From Allomuricauda sp. TMED12 (GTDB taxonomy: Bacteria > Bacteroidota > Bacteroidia > Flavobacteriales > Flavobacteriaceae), in contig NHBR02000105.1 in assembly GCA_002167435.2 (NCBI GenBank), forward strand, positions 1 through 64,000: a DNA stretch of 64,000 bases. The letters are read 5' to 3'. The notes under the pieces are model-generated. The model worked only from the letters and a program-made list of their open reading frames with translations, did no database searches and was not told the DNA's origin. Every line of letters starts with the position of its first letter. Within the stretch, counting starts at the first letter, position 1. This document shows positions 1-8,665 of this stretch, in pieces. A program made the translations under genes and the position numbers.

Positions 1-1353
1 TAGAGAAAGGAATCCATTTGAAACTTGAGTCTGAGAATATGTTTCTGATTTCAAATAATAAGCAGCGTTTGTTAATAACTCATATACCTGAACATCAACG
101 ACAGAGCCTGATGTTACATTATATGTGAATGCTACTGAAGTTCCTGTTGTGGCAACAAAGTCGTTTGATGATCCATATACTTGTTTAACACCGTTGACAT
201 ATACAACAATTGTTGTAGAGTTAGAAGTGGTATCATAGAATAATGTTGGGCTTGCTGTGCCTGTACCTGATCCTGCACCCGTGGAAGTGAAGACAACACC
301 AACTGTATTTGCTGATGCACCAATTGCTGTGAAGTCTGTTGTGCCAACAGAAACAATAGTATATTTGTGGCCGCTTACAAAATCCCCTGCAGTGATTGTT
401 CTATCATCAACCCCTTGAATACTATTTGTTGTTGAGCTAAGCGTGTATGTATATGATCTGAATGTTGAATTAGCATCAGAAGAACCGCCTCCCCCGCCTC
501 CTCCACCACCGGCGGGGACAGCGTCCACAAAAGTAGACCCCGTATAAACTTTTAATTTTTGATTCAAGGAATCGAAGAAGAACGACCCCTGAACTGGTGT
601 TCCAGAATATGTAGACCCATACTGTAATTTTAGATTTGCAAGAGACCCTGTCAGCGAACCACCAATGGGGGTGGACGCCGCTGACGTTACACGGCCTTTC
701 GCATCAACAGTAATATCTGCAGCAGTGTATGATCCAGCACTAACACCTGAATTCTTTAATCGAGCAGTAATAACTTCTGCAGAGGAATCAATGACCTCTG
801 TACCTGCTACTGCAATTGATCCTGTACCTGAAGTGCCACCAACATCTAACATATATTGAGGAGATGTGTCTCCAATACCAACTCTATCATTGGCAGTATC
901 AACGTAAATTGTTCCCCCATCGATAGTTAGATTTGTTGCACTCTGAACAGCTGAAACCGCCTGAGCATCTGTATACAAATCACTATTATTTGCTAGCTCA
1001 ACCCAGTTTCCTGCATGAGCATAATATCCTTTACCTGTTGCATGAACATGAGCAAACATACCATGGTATGTGCTTGCACTAGGTAAATCACTAAGTGCGG
1101 AATAAACATTAGCAAAGAGGACCTTACCACCAGATGTAATATCACCAGATACTGATAGATTGCCTGTAATGTTGTTTACATTAACAGTACCCCAACTAAG
1201 ATTACCAGAACCATCTGTTTTTAAATATTGATTTGCTGATCCATCTGATACAGGATAAGCGAGACCAGATGCAGTAAGACTGCCAGTGATTGTCGTATTT
1301 GCACCGACCTGGAGTCCGTTTTTTACTATAAAATCTTTATTATACGTCGTCAT
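1..1353 (-). CDS. Tail fibre / virion structural protein, C-terminus cut by window edge
   Basis: The frame is open from the ATG at 1353 to base 1 without a stop, so about 450 N-terminal residues are seen and the C-terminus lies outside the window. The start (MTTYNKDFIVKNGLQVG) and the repeated 'dGsGnLsWGt', 'VGIGDTSP' and 'YTGSTFVDA' modules are typical of marine T4-like fibres. A glycine run (AGGGGGGGGS) acts as a linker, followed by a module ending GAGSGTGTA that recurs in cyanophage virion proteins. About 160 bp (roughly 520-680) is a diverged duplicate of part of the neighbouring large fibre gene. A late promoter box lies 29 bases upstream. The role as a receptor-binding or fibre protein is inferred from repeats and context. 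Confidence 0.75.
   Translation of the reverse strand, partial: MTTYNKDFIVKNGLQVGANTTITGSLTASGLAYPVSDGSANQYLKTDGSGNLSWGTVNVNNITGNLSVSGDITSGGKVLFANVYSALSDLPSASTYHGMFAHVHATGKGYYAHAGNWVELANNSDLYTDAQAVSAVQSATNLTIDGGTIYVDTANDRVGIGDTSPQYMLDVGGTSGTGSIAVAGTEVIDSSAEVITARLKNSGVSAGSYTAADITVDAKGRVTSAASTPIGGSLTGSLANLKLQYGSTYSGTPVQGSFFFDSLNQKLKVYTGSTFVDAVPAGGGGGGGGGSSDANSTFRSYTYTLSSTTNSIQGVDDRTITAGDFVSGHKYTIVSVGTTDFTAIGASANTVGVVFTSTGAGSGTGTASPTLFYDTTSNSTTIVVYVNGVKQVYGSSNDFVATTGTSVAFTYNVTSGSVVDVQVYELLTNAAYYLKSETYSQTQVSNGFLSL
520..680. repeat. Diverged duplicate fibre module, copy 1
   Basis: About 160 bp encoding GSLTGSLANLKLQYGSTYSG and then 'FFFDSLNQKLKVYTGSTFVD' is repeated at about 3940-4095 in the 960-residue fibre. 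Roughly three quarters of bases match by eye. Shared module suggests gene duplication or fibre recombination. Confidence 0.65.
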
Positions 1354-1382
1354 CTAGTTCACTGTCCCTTAGATGTTTTGTT

Positions 1383-1390
1383 TATTTATA
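1383..1390 (-). promoter_or_regulatory. T4-type late promoter box TATAAATA
   Basis: Perfect TATAAATA on the minus strand, 29 bases upstream of the fibre ATG at 1353, in a 40-bp intergenic gap. The leader between box and ATG contains AAGGGA, a usable Shine-Dalgarno. T4 late promoters recognised by the gp55/gp33/gp45 machinery consist of this single element. Confidence 0.7.
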
Positions 1391-1393
1391 TAA

Positions 1394-1657
1394 CTATTCA
1401 GGTAAAGAAGCTAAAAACTCGGCCTCTCTGTCTGCTGCTGTTTTTGCTATACTTAATTCAAATGCTTGCGCCACTTGGGCCTCTTTACCCACAGCTAAAG
1501 CAATACCATTTTCATTACAATGGGATACTAAATTTTTTAATATCTCATCCATAGCCTCATTAGCTCGTACCTTTGCAAAATTTTCAATAAAATCTTGTGG
1601 ATCATTAGCAATATATTCAAGAGCTTTTAATTCTGTTTCTGTTAAGTTAATTTCCAT
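1394..1657 (-). CDS. Small conserved phage protein between fibre genes, unknown function
   Basis: An 87-residue acidic, helical protein (starts MEINLTETELKALEYIAND). I do not recognise a domain. Similar small 'ELKALEYIA' proteins are commonly found next to fibre genes in marine T4-like phages, so a role in fibre assembly (chaperone-like) is possible but only inferred from position. It lies 4 nt downstream of the 960-residue fibre gene, in the same transcription direction, and no transmembrane or signal segment is visible. Confidence 0.7.
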   Translation of the reverse strand: MEINLTETELKALEYIANDPQDFIENFAKVRANEAMDEILKNLVSHCNENGIALAVGKEAQVAQAFELSIAKTAADREAEFLASLPE

Positions 1658-1661
1658 TTTT

Positions 1662-4544
1662 TTATCCTATCATTATTCCACCAGCCCAATTGACTGTATC
1701 GTTATAACCTGACACAATACCACCTGATCTTGCTACGACCCACTCAATGTAGTCTCCCTGATTAAACTTTGCTACATGACTATGGAAACCATGGGCATAA
1801 TTATATCTACCCCACACTTCTACGTGTTGTCTTGCAACTACAGATCCATTTAGATACAAATAAATGTTACCAGCCCCTGGTGTATTTTCACATCTAATTG
1901 TACACCAAATCTTATATGTTCCAGTAACTAGAATATTTATTCGGCCTGAGCTATTAGCATTCATAGTACCTGATGTTGAAGCACTTAATGAAACGCTAGT
2001 TGAATGGCAGAATTGGCCACTACTACCATTGGTAGCTGCACTCCATCCAATTATTTCAGCTGAAGAACCCATTGTAACATTACCACTACTATTAGGTCTC
2101 AAATTCCAACTTGGTTGTCTTGCAGCTCTAATGAAATCTGTTGTACCAAACCCCATCCATTTAGATGATGAATTTGCTCCAGCAATTGGATTTAGAATTT
2201 TATTTTCAGTGTAGTTGCTAGGTGCATCGTTTCTTTGTAAATTTGTTGTTAATGTTGGATAACCCCAACCGCTTCTTGATGTAGGCCAATAGGCCTTCAT
2301 GTAAATAGGATCTGTTCCAGATAAATTTGTAAAATAAATTTGTAAAATAGCGCCGCCATATGTCTGGTTACTTGTAACGTGCATCAATCTTGCTCGTTCA
2401 AATATCCTTAACGAGTGTCTTCCACCGTTAATAATAGATATTGCACCTTGACCATATGCCCAAGTAATCTCCATCTTAACATGGTTGTGCCTTGAACCGC
2501 CGTTTTCATATAATTCAATGGTACCCTGAGACCTTGAGCCAGGAAAAGTGGCAATAGTATACCACCCAGTTCCTCCAGTTGGTGTTGAAGAAACTTGTGA
2601 CTGCGTTTCAATAAGACCATCAATAGCAGTCAAACGACCGCCTGATGTTACTGTCATAGCTGAACCCCCGCCACCTGGTTGGACTTGAAAACCACCTGAG
2701 GCTGTTGCTAACTCTACATTACCAGAGTTGTCTCTAAGTCTTATCGCAGCTGTGCCATCTGTGCTTTCAAAGTCCGCTACGACATTTGAAGAACCTGAAT
2801 TTACATGGAGCCTATATGTAGGATTCTGTGTGCCAATACCAACATTACCACCTGATGTGATGCGCATACCTTCTGGTTCATTTCCACCAGTTCGTGTATG
2901 AAATCTCATTGAAGACTCAGCAGTTCCGCTATCGTGTGAAACTTTAATTATACCAAGTCTACTGTAAGTAGCTGCTCTAAAATCAATCTCTGCACTTCCA
3001 AGATCGGCCATACCAATAGTAAGGTTTGATGTTGGACTAGTTGTACCAATACCAACATTACCATCGCCACGAACAAAAAGATAAGGTGTTGATCCGGATT
3101 GATCGTACAATCTAAAGTTTGCATCATACGAGTTGGTACCAGCATTAATTAATGCACCATAGCTTTGACCAGTTGTAGAATTTCCACCTACAAATAATCC
3201 ATTTGTATTTGCATCACCTCTTACAACTAACTTTCCTTCTGTAGGAGTAGTGTCTCCAATACCAACATTGCCACCGTTTTTAAGAGTTAGTCCAATAGCA
3301 TTATTGGCAATTAGATGTGTATCTGCTATGTAAGCGGTGCCAAGGACAAGATCAATATTAGTTGCACCAGTGGTTATTTCATTATTACCTTTTGCCATAC
3401 CAACATAAGCGCCAACCATATCATCTGTATCTGTAAATACAATTGAAGCATTTTCAGTAGCAGTTTCTTTGATAGTCATTTTATGACCAGTAACTGGACC
3501 CGTTGCACCAATACCGATCCTACCACTACCATCTATTGTCACGAGTTCTGTACCACTCGTTTGAGGAGCGTCAGTGGCAGTTATTCCGTTTTTAAATATA
3601 ATTTTACCTGCACTTGCAGTTGATCCAATGTAAACATTGTTACTATCATATCCAACCTTTCCACGATCACCTACAGTGTTTAGATCAATATAGTCATTGA
3701 ACTGACCTATACCATCTGTGGTAATTTTTTGAAAACCTACTATATTCCTCAAGAATGTTACACTTGTGCTCGTGCCATTCATTAATTGATATCCGTCTGC
3801 ATACAAACTAACGTTGCCATCAGGACCGAATTGTAAATAAGTGTCTGTATCGCCAGCGTGGATCAACTTGTTTGGTATAGTTAGATCACCAGTAAGTGTA
3901 CCGCCAGTGAGTGCAAGATAGCCAAGACCACCGGTAGGGGTAGCATCAACAAAGGTAGATCCCGTATAAATTTTTAATCTTTGATTTAAGGAATCAAAGA
4001 AGAACGATCCCTGGGCAGGAGTGCCACTATAAGATGTTCCATACTGCAGTTTAAGATCGTCGAAGGTACCAGTGATTGATCCTCCAATAGTAGTGGCTGA
4101 AGCTGATGTAATTCTTCCATACGTATCAACCACAACAGATGGTATTGCTGAAGAGCTTCCGTATGTAGCAGCAGACACCCCTGAAGTATCAAGTGCAAAT
4201 GTTCTGTTAGCAGATAGATCTCCTCCACCTGTGAGGCCTGTCCCAGCTGTTAATGTGGTTGACGTTGGGGCCTTTGTGGCGAGGCTGGTTGTAACAGTAG
4301 TAGAAAAGCTGGCGTCATCATTGAGCGCTGCAGCTAGTTCATTAAGAGTGTCAAGTGAGGTCGGAGCGGAGTCAACAAGGTTGGCCACAGCTGTGTCAAC
4401 ATATAATTTTGTAGCTGGATGTGTGTTACCTGAAGGTGCTGCAATCTGTACTGTTTTACCTGTAAGGTCCATATCCGTATGAAGCAACGCATGAGTAATT
4501 TGAAGAGGTTCAATATTACTGGTTTTAATTTTTGTATCAGACAT
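1662..4544 (-). CDS. Large tail fibre protein (960 aa)
   Basis: Long repetitive beta-rich protein. The N-terminus (MSDTKIKTSNIEPLQITHALL) is followed by a 'GNTHPATKLYVDTAV' segment, a series of 'NVGIGTTSP/NPTyrLHV' repeats (about residues 330-620) typical of phage fibre shafts, and a C-terminal domain around residues 840-960 (TGTYKIWCTIRCENTPGAG, IYLYLNGSVVA) resembling a C1q/TNF-like jelly roll as used for receptor binding. It overlaps the upstream fibre gene by one base. It shares a roughly 160-bp module with the partial fibre at the left edge. It is probably the distal or proximal adsorption fibre; exact T4 equivalence cannot be assigned. Confidence 0.8.
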   Translation of the reverse strand: MSDTKIKTSNIEPLQITHALLHTDMDLTGKTVQIAAPSGNTHPATKLYVDTAVANLVDSAPTSLDTLNELAAALNDDASFSTTVTTSLATKAPTSTTLTAGTGLTGGGDLSANRTFALDTSGVSAATYGSSSAIPSVVVDTYGRITSASATTIGGSITGTFDDLKLQYGTSYSGTPAQGSFFFDSLNQRLKIYTGSTFVDATPTGGLGYLALTGGTLTGDLTIPNKLIHAGDTDTYLQFGPDGNVSLYADGYQLMNGTSTSVTFLRNIVGFQKITTDGIGQFNDYIDLNTVGDRGKVGYDSNNVYIGSTASAGKIIFKNGITATDAPQTSGTELVTIDGSGRIGIGATGPVTGHKMTIKETATENASIVFTDTDDMVGAYVGMAKGNNEITTGATNIDLVLGTAYIADTHLIANNAIGLTLKNGGNVGIGDTTPTEGKLVVRGDANTNGLFVGGNSTTGQSYGALINAGTNSYDANFRLYDQSGSTPYLFVRGDGNVGIGTTSPTSNLTIGMADLGSAEIDFRAATYSRLGIIKVSHDSGTAESSMRFHTRTGGNEPEGMRITSGGNVGIGTQNPTYRLHVNSGSSNVVADFESTDGTAAIRLRDNSGNVELATASGGFQVQPGGGGSAMTVTSGGRLTAIDGLIETQSQVSSTPTGGTGWYTIATFPGSRSQGTIELYENGGSRHNHVKMEITWAYGQGAISIINGGRHSLRIFERARLMHVTSNQTYGGAILQIYFTNLSGTDPIYMKAYWPTSRSGWGYPTLTTNLQRNDAPSNYTENKILNPIAGANSSSKWMGFGTTDFIRAARQPSWNLRPNSSGNVTMGSSAEIIGWSAATNGSSGQFCHSTSVSLSASTSGTMNANSSGRINILVTGTYKIWCTIRCENTPGAGNIYLYLNGSVVARQHVEVWGRYNYAHGFHSHVAKFNQGDYIEWVVARSGGIVSGYNDTVNWAGGIMIG
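3940..4095. repeat. Diverged duplicate fibre module, copy 2
   Basis: Counterpart of the module at 520-680, encoding GSITGTFDDLKLQYGTSYSG and then 'FFFDSLNQRLKIYTGSTFVD'. Same order and length, in the same orientation. Confidence 0.65.
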
Positions 4545-5509
4545 TATACAGCCACCGTTTGTCTCTGAATTTTAATTGTTGTATTTGTATTAACAGGAGT
4601 ACAAACAAGTCTTACATTCCCACTAGTAAAATCAGAAGATAAACTTAGTAATGAAGCATTTGTATATATTGTACCATATTCTGATATGTATGTATTTGTT
4701 CCATCATGCATTAACAATACCTTTGTTGTATGATAACCAGCTGATCCATGAGAAGCAGAAACAAGGTATTCAGCTGATCTATATGTTGCTGCAGGAAAAT
4801 AATCGACAACTTGATTTGCTGATGTTGTTGTTAGAGAAGTTGAAGTAGAACTGAATACATCATTGTTAACTATAGATGCTCTACCAAATGACTCAACTTC
4901 AATAACATCTCCGTTTTCTGCAGAGGTTGTTAATGCTATATATGTGCCATTTGTTGCAGTAAAGTCAGCTCCATCAATTAATTTTACACCGTTTTGAAAC
5001 ACATGAACTTTACCAGGAGTATACAGAAGAGATAAACCATTATCATCATTACCACTGAGAGATGTTGTAGTAGTGGTGATTGTGTAGATATATCTTTGAT
5101 GTGATTGTAATATGACATCTGTGGCCACATCTTCACGTACTCTAAATTCAATATTATCAGCACTAGCGGGGGCAGTGGTGAATGTTAATGTGTTACCAGA
5201 AATACTATATGTGTCTATGTCCTGAACCAGACCATTAATAATAGCAAATACAGATTGCTCATTTGCAGGAATTTTTGGAAGAGTGAAAGCTGCCTGTGAC
5301 CCTGTTCCTGTTGCCCCAGAAACAAACATTGAACTACTACCTGCGCTAGTAGAAGGAGAGAAGGTTACAATGGAATCGGATCCGTCGTTTTTCTTGATAA
5401 ACAATTTACCATCATATGTATTGATGGCAATTTCACCCAAAGCAAGATCAGAAGTCGTGGGGGTCGATCCTGTTGATGAGTTTCTTTTATGTCTTAGTAC
5501 AGTTGCCAT
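4544..5509 (-). CDS. Tail fibre / virion protein with Mtd-like N-terminal head (321 aa)
   Basis: It begins MATVLRHKRNSSTGSTPTTS followed by 'LALGEIAINTYDGKLFIKK', a short N-terminal beta module seen at the head of many phage tail fibres and reminiscent of the Mtd/short-fibre attachment domain. The middle contains 'FVSGATGTGSQAAFTLPKI' and 'VLLMHDGTNTYISEYGTIY' segments common in marine myophage fibres. It is followed directly (1-nt overlap) by the 960-residue fibre gene and preceded by a 59-residue coiled-coil protein. Function as a fibre component is inferred from these modules and its neighbours. Confidence 0.75.
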   Translation of the reverse strand: MATVLRHKRNSSTGSTPTTSDLALGEIAINTYDGKLFIKKNDGSDSIVTFSPSTSAGSSSMFVSGATGTGSQAAFTLPKIPANEQSVFAIINGLVQDIDTYSISGNTLTFTTAPASADNIEFRVREDVATDVILQSHQRYIYTITTTTTSLSGNDDNGLSLLYTPGKVHVFQNGVKLIDGADFTATNGTYIALTTSAENGDVIEVESFGRASIVNNDVFSSTSTSLTTTSANQVVDYFPAATYRSAEYLVSASHGSAGYHTTKVLLMHDGTNTYISEYGTIYTNASLLSLSSDFTSGNVRLVCTPVNTNTTIKIQRQTVAV

Positions 5510-5522
5510 CGACTATGAAATC

Positions 5523-5702
5523 CTACTTGTATCCAGTGTCATCTTTACTCTTTTTTTCTTGCTTTTCCTCCAACGACCTTATATGATTCATTGCTACAGC
5601 AAGTTGCGAGTCAAGCATTAAGTTCTTATTAATCAATTCACCAATCAGTTTATTCTGTTTGGACACATATTCATTCATAATCTGTGTTTGATCTAGTTCC
5701 AT
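5523..5702 (-). CDS. Small coiled-coil protein (59 aa) between fibre genes
   Basis: A short ORF from ATG 5702 to TAG 5523. The start is supported by a strong Shine-Dalgarno (GGAGG, 6-8 bases upstream, around 5708-5712). The protein (MELDQTQIMNEYVSKQNKLI...) is charged and heptad-like, ending in a Lys-rich tail (EEKQEKKSKDD), consistent with a small coiled coil. Similar small coiled-coil proteins occur between fibre genes of cyanophages. Its function is unknown; a role in oligomerising or assembling the adjacent fibre is possible. Confidence 0.65.
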   Translation of the reverse strand: MELDQTQIMNEYVSKQNKLIGELINKNLMLDSQLAVAMNHIRSLEEKQEKKSKDDTGYK

Positions 5703-5735
5703 AATATACCTCCATAATAATGCTATTTAGAGGTG

Positions 5736-7550
5736 TTAGAATGTACCACAATCAATATGACCAAATACAGGAACACCAGAACTATTCATTTGCAGGATCT
5801 GTCCTTCTGTACCATAAGGAGATGTACTATCCTCCTCTTTAAATACTGCATTACCTGTACCATCAGTTGCTACAATTGCATTTGCAGTATAGTTACTTGT
5901 AGAGAATGTAATTCCATCAAGAAGAACATTACCAAACTCTGCTCCAGCAGCAGAACCAGAAAACACCTCTGATACATTAGTTGCATCTGCAATAAATTTG
6001 AATCTTGAAGCCGAATCATCGTAACCAAAGAAACCAACCTTTGCAGAAGAACCATCGTGCCATCTAAACTCAATACCTCGATCTTTGTTATCATCAGAAG
6101 CAGGAGCAGTGTCACCACCCAAGGTAAAGATAGGATCATCTACTGTTACAGTCGTTGAATTAACCTGAGTGGTTGTACCCATAACATTGAGGTTACCGTA
6201 AATGATAACATCATTGATTGGGTTACCTGAACCAGTGTTACCAGGATCTAAGACCAAATTACCTGAAGTTGTGGAAAGTGTATTTCCATTCAAGTTCAAG
6301 TTGTTCATGGTCAGACCATTGGCTGAGTCCAATTCCATCTCAAGGTTACCACCTGTTACAAAATACAATGTATTTGCTGCTGTACCAGGAACAGTGAGAG
6401 AAGATGTTACTTGTGCAATAACATATGTGTCTTGGTCCACATCAATAACACCGCCAAGGCCTTGCCATGCAGCGTTTGAGTATCCTTCATATTGATTTGT
6501 AGTGGTGTTATAACGAACCTGACCAGTTGCAGCTGAAGCTGGTCTCTGAGAGGTATTACCAACAGGAACTTTAATTGCTGATGTAGTGTTAAAATCTGTT
6601 AGGGAGTTAGCATTTGGTGCAATAGTCAAATTACCGGAGGTGGTTGTAATTGTACTACCGTCAAGATTAATGCTGTCAACTTCCAGTGAACCAGTAATAG
6701 AAAGTTTGTCTGTAGTATTGTTAAATGTAAAATTGGCGTCATCAACCAGCTCGCCATCTGCACCAGCAAACACAACCCGAGTTGCTGTCAGATCTTCAAC
6801 ATTTAGGGATGCAAGTTCTGTTTGACCTGTAACATCCAAATTAGTAGTAATATTTACACCATTAACTGTCAGGGTACCAGCAATGTCAGTGTTACCTGAG
6901 GCAACAGCAACAGTGAACTTATCTGTACCTGTCGTACCTACTTTTAGGTTAGTTCCGTCAAATGTAAAATTAGCATCATCTTCAAGTGCACCAGCAGTAC
7001 CTGCGATCACAACTCTATTATCAGTTAGATCACTAACAATAGCACTTGCAAGAGTTGATTCACCTGTTACACCAAGAGTTCCAGAGATTGTCTGATTACC
7101 TGTATGTACGAGAATACCATTTGTTTCAATCTGCGTTGCAGTAAGCTGAATATCACCCGAACCACCTGGAATAAGTTTTATATCGCTGTTTGCACTAGAC
7201 GTTTGGTCTACACTGATGGTATTACCATCAATAACACCAATCTGCAGATGATCAACGCGCCATTCATCGATCTTCTTGTTAGAATCAACAATAGCTGCAC
7301 TCGAAGCGGTGTTTGTACCCGCTACATGGTTGAGCATGTCTGTGAAATATTTACCACCGACAACTGCAATACTAGCAGAAAGACCAGATGTTTCTGTTCC
7401 CGTACCTATGTAAAGTCTATCGCCGTTGTTACTTTGTGTACCTGTTGCGTAGGAATAGGCAAGTTCACCTGTTGCTACAACACTATCACCATTACCATCG
7501 ACCGGTTGCTTGTCGATGTTGGTATTTTTAATTTTAATGACTGTAGCCAT
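5736..7550 (-). CDS. Tail fibre-like virion protein (604 aa)
   Basis: Beta-repeat protein with the head 'MATVIKIKNTNIDKQPVDGN' then 'GELAYSYATGTQSNNGDRLY', the usual start of a family of marine T4-like structural proteins. Internal repeats of the form 'DLTDNRVVIAGTAGALEDDANF / DLTATRVVFAGADGELVDDANF' and 'GTLTVNGVNITTNLDVTG' mark a repeating shaft. The C-terminus is 'MNSSGVPVFGHIDCGTF', a common ending in this family. It overlaps the 71-residue gene upstream by one base. Fibre or decoration role inferred. Confidence 0.75.
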   Translation of the reverse strand: MATVIKIKNTNIDKQPVDGNGDSVVATGELAYSYATGTQSNNGDRLYIGTGTETSGLSASIAVVGGKYFTDMLNHVAGTNTASSAAIVDSNKKIDEWRVDHLQIGVIDGNTISVDQTSSANSDIKLIPGGSGDIQLTATQIETNGILVHTGNQTISGTLGVTGESTLASAIVSDLTDNRVVIAGTAGALEDDANFTFDGTNLKVGTTGTDKFTVAVASGNTDIAGTLTVNGVNITTNLDVTGQTELASLNVEDLTATRVVFAGADGELVDDANFTFNNTTDKLSITGSLEVDSINLDGSTITTTSGNLTIAPNANSLTDFNTTSAIKVPVGNTSQRPASAATGQVRYNTTTNQYEGYSNAAWQGLGGVIDVDQDTYVIAQVTSSLTVPGTAANTLYFVTGGNLEMELDSANGLTMNNLNLNGNTLSTTSGNLVLDPGNTGSGNPINDVIIYGNLNVMGTTTQVNSTTVTVDDPIFTLGGDTAPASDDNKDRGIEFRWHDGSSAKVGFFGYDDSASRFKFIADATNVSEVFSGSAAGAEFGNVLLDGITFSTSNYTANAIVATDGTGNAVFKEEDSTSPYGTEGQILQMNSSGVPVFGHIDCGTF

Positions 7551-7765
7551 TAGTATATGCCTCCAATGATTTTAAGATCGGGGTTGTCGATCTGATTAGT
7601 GAGAATGAACTTTTGCTGAGCCAAATTATAGATCAACATTGCTCCGTTATCCAATGCGGAAGTATCCACATCAGAAAGGTCTGTGAGTTTAACACCAGCA
7701 CCAACATCAACAGTACGGGCTTGAACTCTTGCAGTTTTATTTATAGTAGCTTTAACATTTGCCAT
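7550..7765 (-). CDS. Small virion-associated protein (71 aa)
   Basis: Encodes MANVKATINKTARVQARTVD... ending IDNPDLKIIGGIY. The 'LTDLSDVDTSALDNGAMLIYN' stretch is a motif that also occurs at fibre heads of marine T4-like phages (a fibre-type 'DLsDVdts..dG..L.yN..t.kf' module), so this looks like a stand-alone fibre adaptor or small virion protein. It is sandwiched between two structural genes with 1-nt spacing or overlap. A TATAAATA sequence lies within its first codons (7738-7745). Confidence 0.65.
   Translation of the reverse strand: MANVKATINKTARVQARTVDVGAGVKLTDLSDVDTSALDNGAMLIYNLAQQKFILTNQIDNPDLKIIGGIY
7738..7745 (-). promoter_or_regulatory. Possible internal late promoter box TATAAATA
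   Basis: Perfect TATAAATA inside the start of the 71-residue gene, about 190 bases upstream of the 604-residue fibre gene. It could give extra late transcription of the fibre block, but it also simply encodes Thr-Ile-Asn-Lys, so chance is not excluded. Confidence 0.35.
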
Positions 7766-8104
7766 TTATACCACCGTTGCTCTAGGAAATATTTCTACCT
7801 GCCCCTCAACAACTCTTGTGATGTTACCAGTGGATGATTCAATTATCTCAACATCATATACGTACCTTCCTGCTTTTAATGCAGCTGTCTGGGTACTTGT
7901 CAGAGACAAATTGATCTCCCCTTGTTGTGCGTTGTTTATTGTTGTAGAGAAAGCAGTAAAAGAAGAGGATGAATAATTTTTACGAATATGTCCTCTTGCA
8001 CTGTATCCTGTCAGATTGAACGGCAGACTATTGCCACCCTCAACAGAAACAGTGGATGTATATGTTGATCCCTGATCAATAGGAAGATTTGCATAAACGG
8101 CCAT
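7766..8104 (-). CDS. Conserved virion structural protein (112 aa)
   Basis: A beta-rich protein starting MAVYANLPIDQGSTYTSTVS with 'FNLTGYSARGHIRKNYSSSS' and 'LKAGRYVYDVEIIESSTGNI'. This pattern is found in small marine T4-like virion proteins and recalls the N-terminal domain of baseplate/fibre adaptor (BppU-like) proteins. It is the first gene of the leftmost structural block, with a late promoter box 32 bases upstream and a GGAG Shine-Dalgarno, so it is most likely expressed late. Exact role unknown. Confidence 0.7.
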   Translation of the reverse strand: MAVYANLPIDQGSTYTSTVSVEGGNSLPFNLTGYSARGHIRKNYSSSSFTAFSTTINNAQQGEINLSLTSTQTAALKAGRYVYDVEIIESSTGNITRVVEGQVEIFPRATVV

Positions 8105-8136
8105 AATAACTCCAGTTAGTACTCATGTGTTGAGAG

Positions 8137-8144
8137 TATTTATA
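8137..8144 (-). promoter_or_regulatory. T4-type late promoter box TATAAATA
   Basis: Perfect TATAAATA in the 60-bp gap between the accessory island and the 112-residue structural gene, 32 bases before its ATG, with TGGAG as Shine-Dalgarno in the leader. It marks where late structural transcription restarts after the island. Confidence 0.7.
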
Positions 8145-8164
8145 ACTTTGGAGAACTTGAATTT

Positions 8165-8665
8165 TTATATTTTAGGAGAAACACTAAACACGAGATGAAC
8201 TCTGTCTTCACGTCGTGATAGCATAAGAGCTGAATGATTTTGTGTTGCATCAAGATAGTAAAGGCGGCCCAACTGATCCATTTGATGCATTGAGTTGTCT
8301 GCTAACATAAACCAGCTATCTTTGTTTGTGATAATTGGGATGTGTAATCTTATACTATCATCATAATGAAATGACAACGCTCGATTGGTTTGATGCATTC
8401 TCATAAATCGCACTCTACCAATTTTCCATTCAGTTTTCAGTTGGTTGTATATTTCTTCAATGTAGGTGGATGCAAACACATTGTGTATTGTGTCCCACTT
8501 CCATTCATCATCAGGAAGATAATTAAAGATGCTACCAACACCATCTTTCAAATCACTGCTACCGCGAGATGTAATCATTATCTGATTACTGTTATCATCC
8601 AACATTTCATATAGCAACAATAATTTGTCTACATCGTAAATATTATCTAATTTACGAAGTTGCAT
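8165..8665 (-). CDS. Putative 2OG/Fe(II)-type (aspartyl hydroxylase-like) oxygenase (166 aa)
   Basis: I place the start at the ATG 8665 (MQLRKLDNIYDVDKLL), which overlaps the upstream stop by 14 nt; a longer reading into the upstream gene is unlikely. The C-terminal half has the sequence 'ALSFHYDDSIRLHIPIITN', then 'YLDATQNHSALMLSRREDRV' and 'HLVFSVSP', i.e. an H-x-D followed by a distal His and Arg, the facial triad and 2OG-anchoring pattern of aspartyl/asparaginyl beta-hydroxylase-like jelly rolls. Substrate unknown. It is the last gene of the accessory island. Confidence 0.55.
   Translation of the reverse strand: MQLRKLDNIYDVDKLLLLYEMLDDNSNQIMITSRGSSDLKDGVGSIFNYLPDDEWKWDTIHNVFASTYIEEIYNQLKTEWKIGRVRFMRMHQTNRALSFHYDDSIRLHIPIITNKDSWFMLADNSMHQMDQLGRLYYLDATQNHSALMLSRREDRVHLVFSVSPKI

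Noticed and set aside
1864-2214. Long plus-strand ORFs within the fibre genes (also 4072-4482, 6202-6495, 7104-7553)
   Set aside because: Shadows of the minus-strand repeat-rich fibre genes; no ribosome binding sites and composition is that of the reverse complement of Thr/Ser/Gly-rich sequence.
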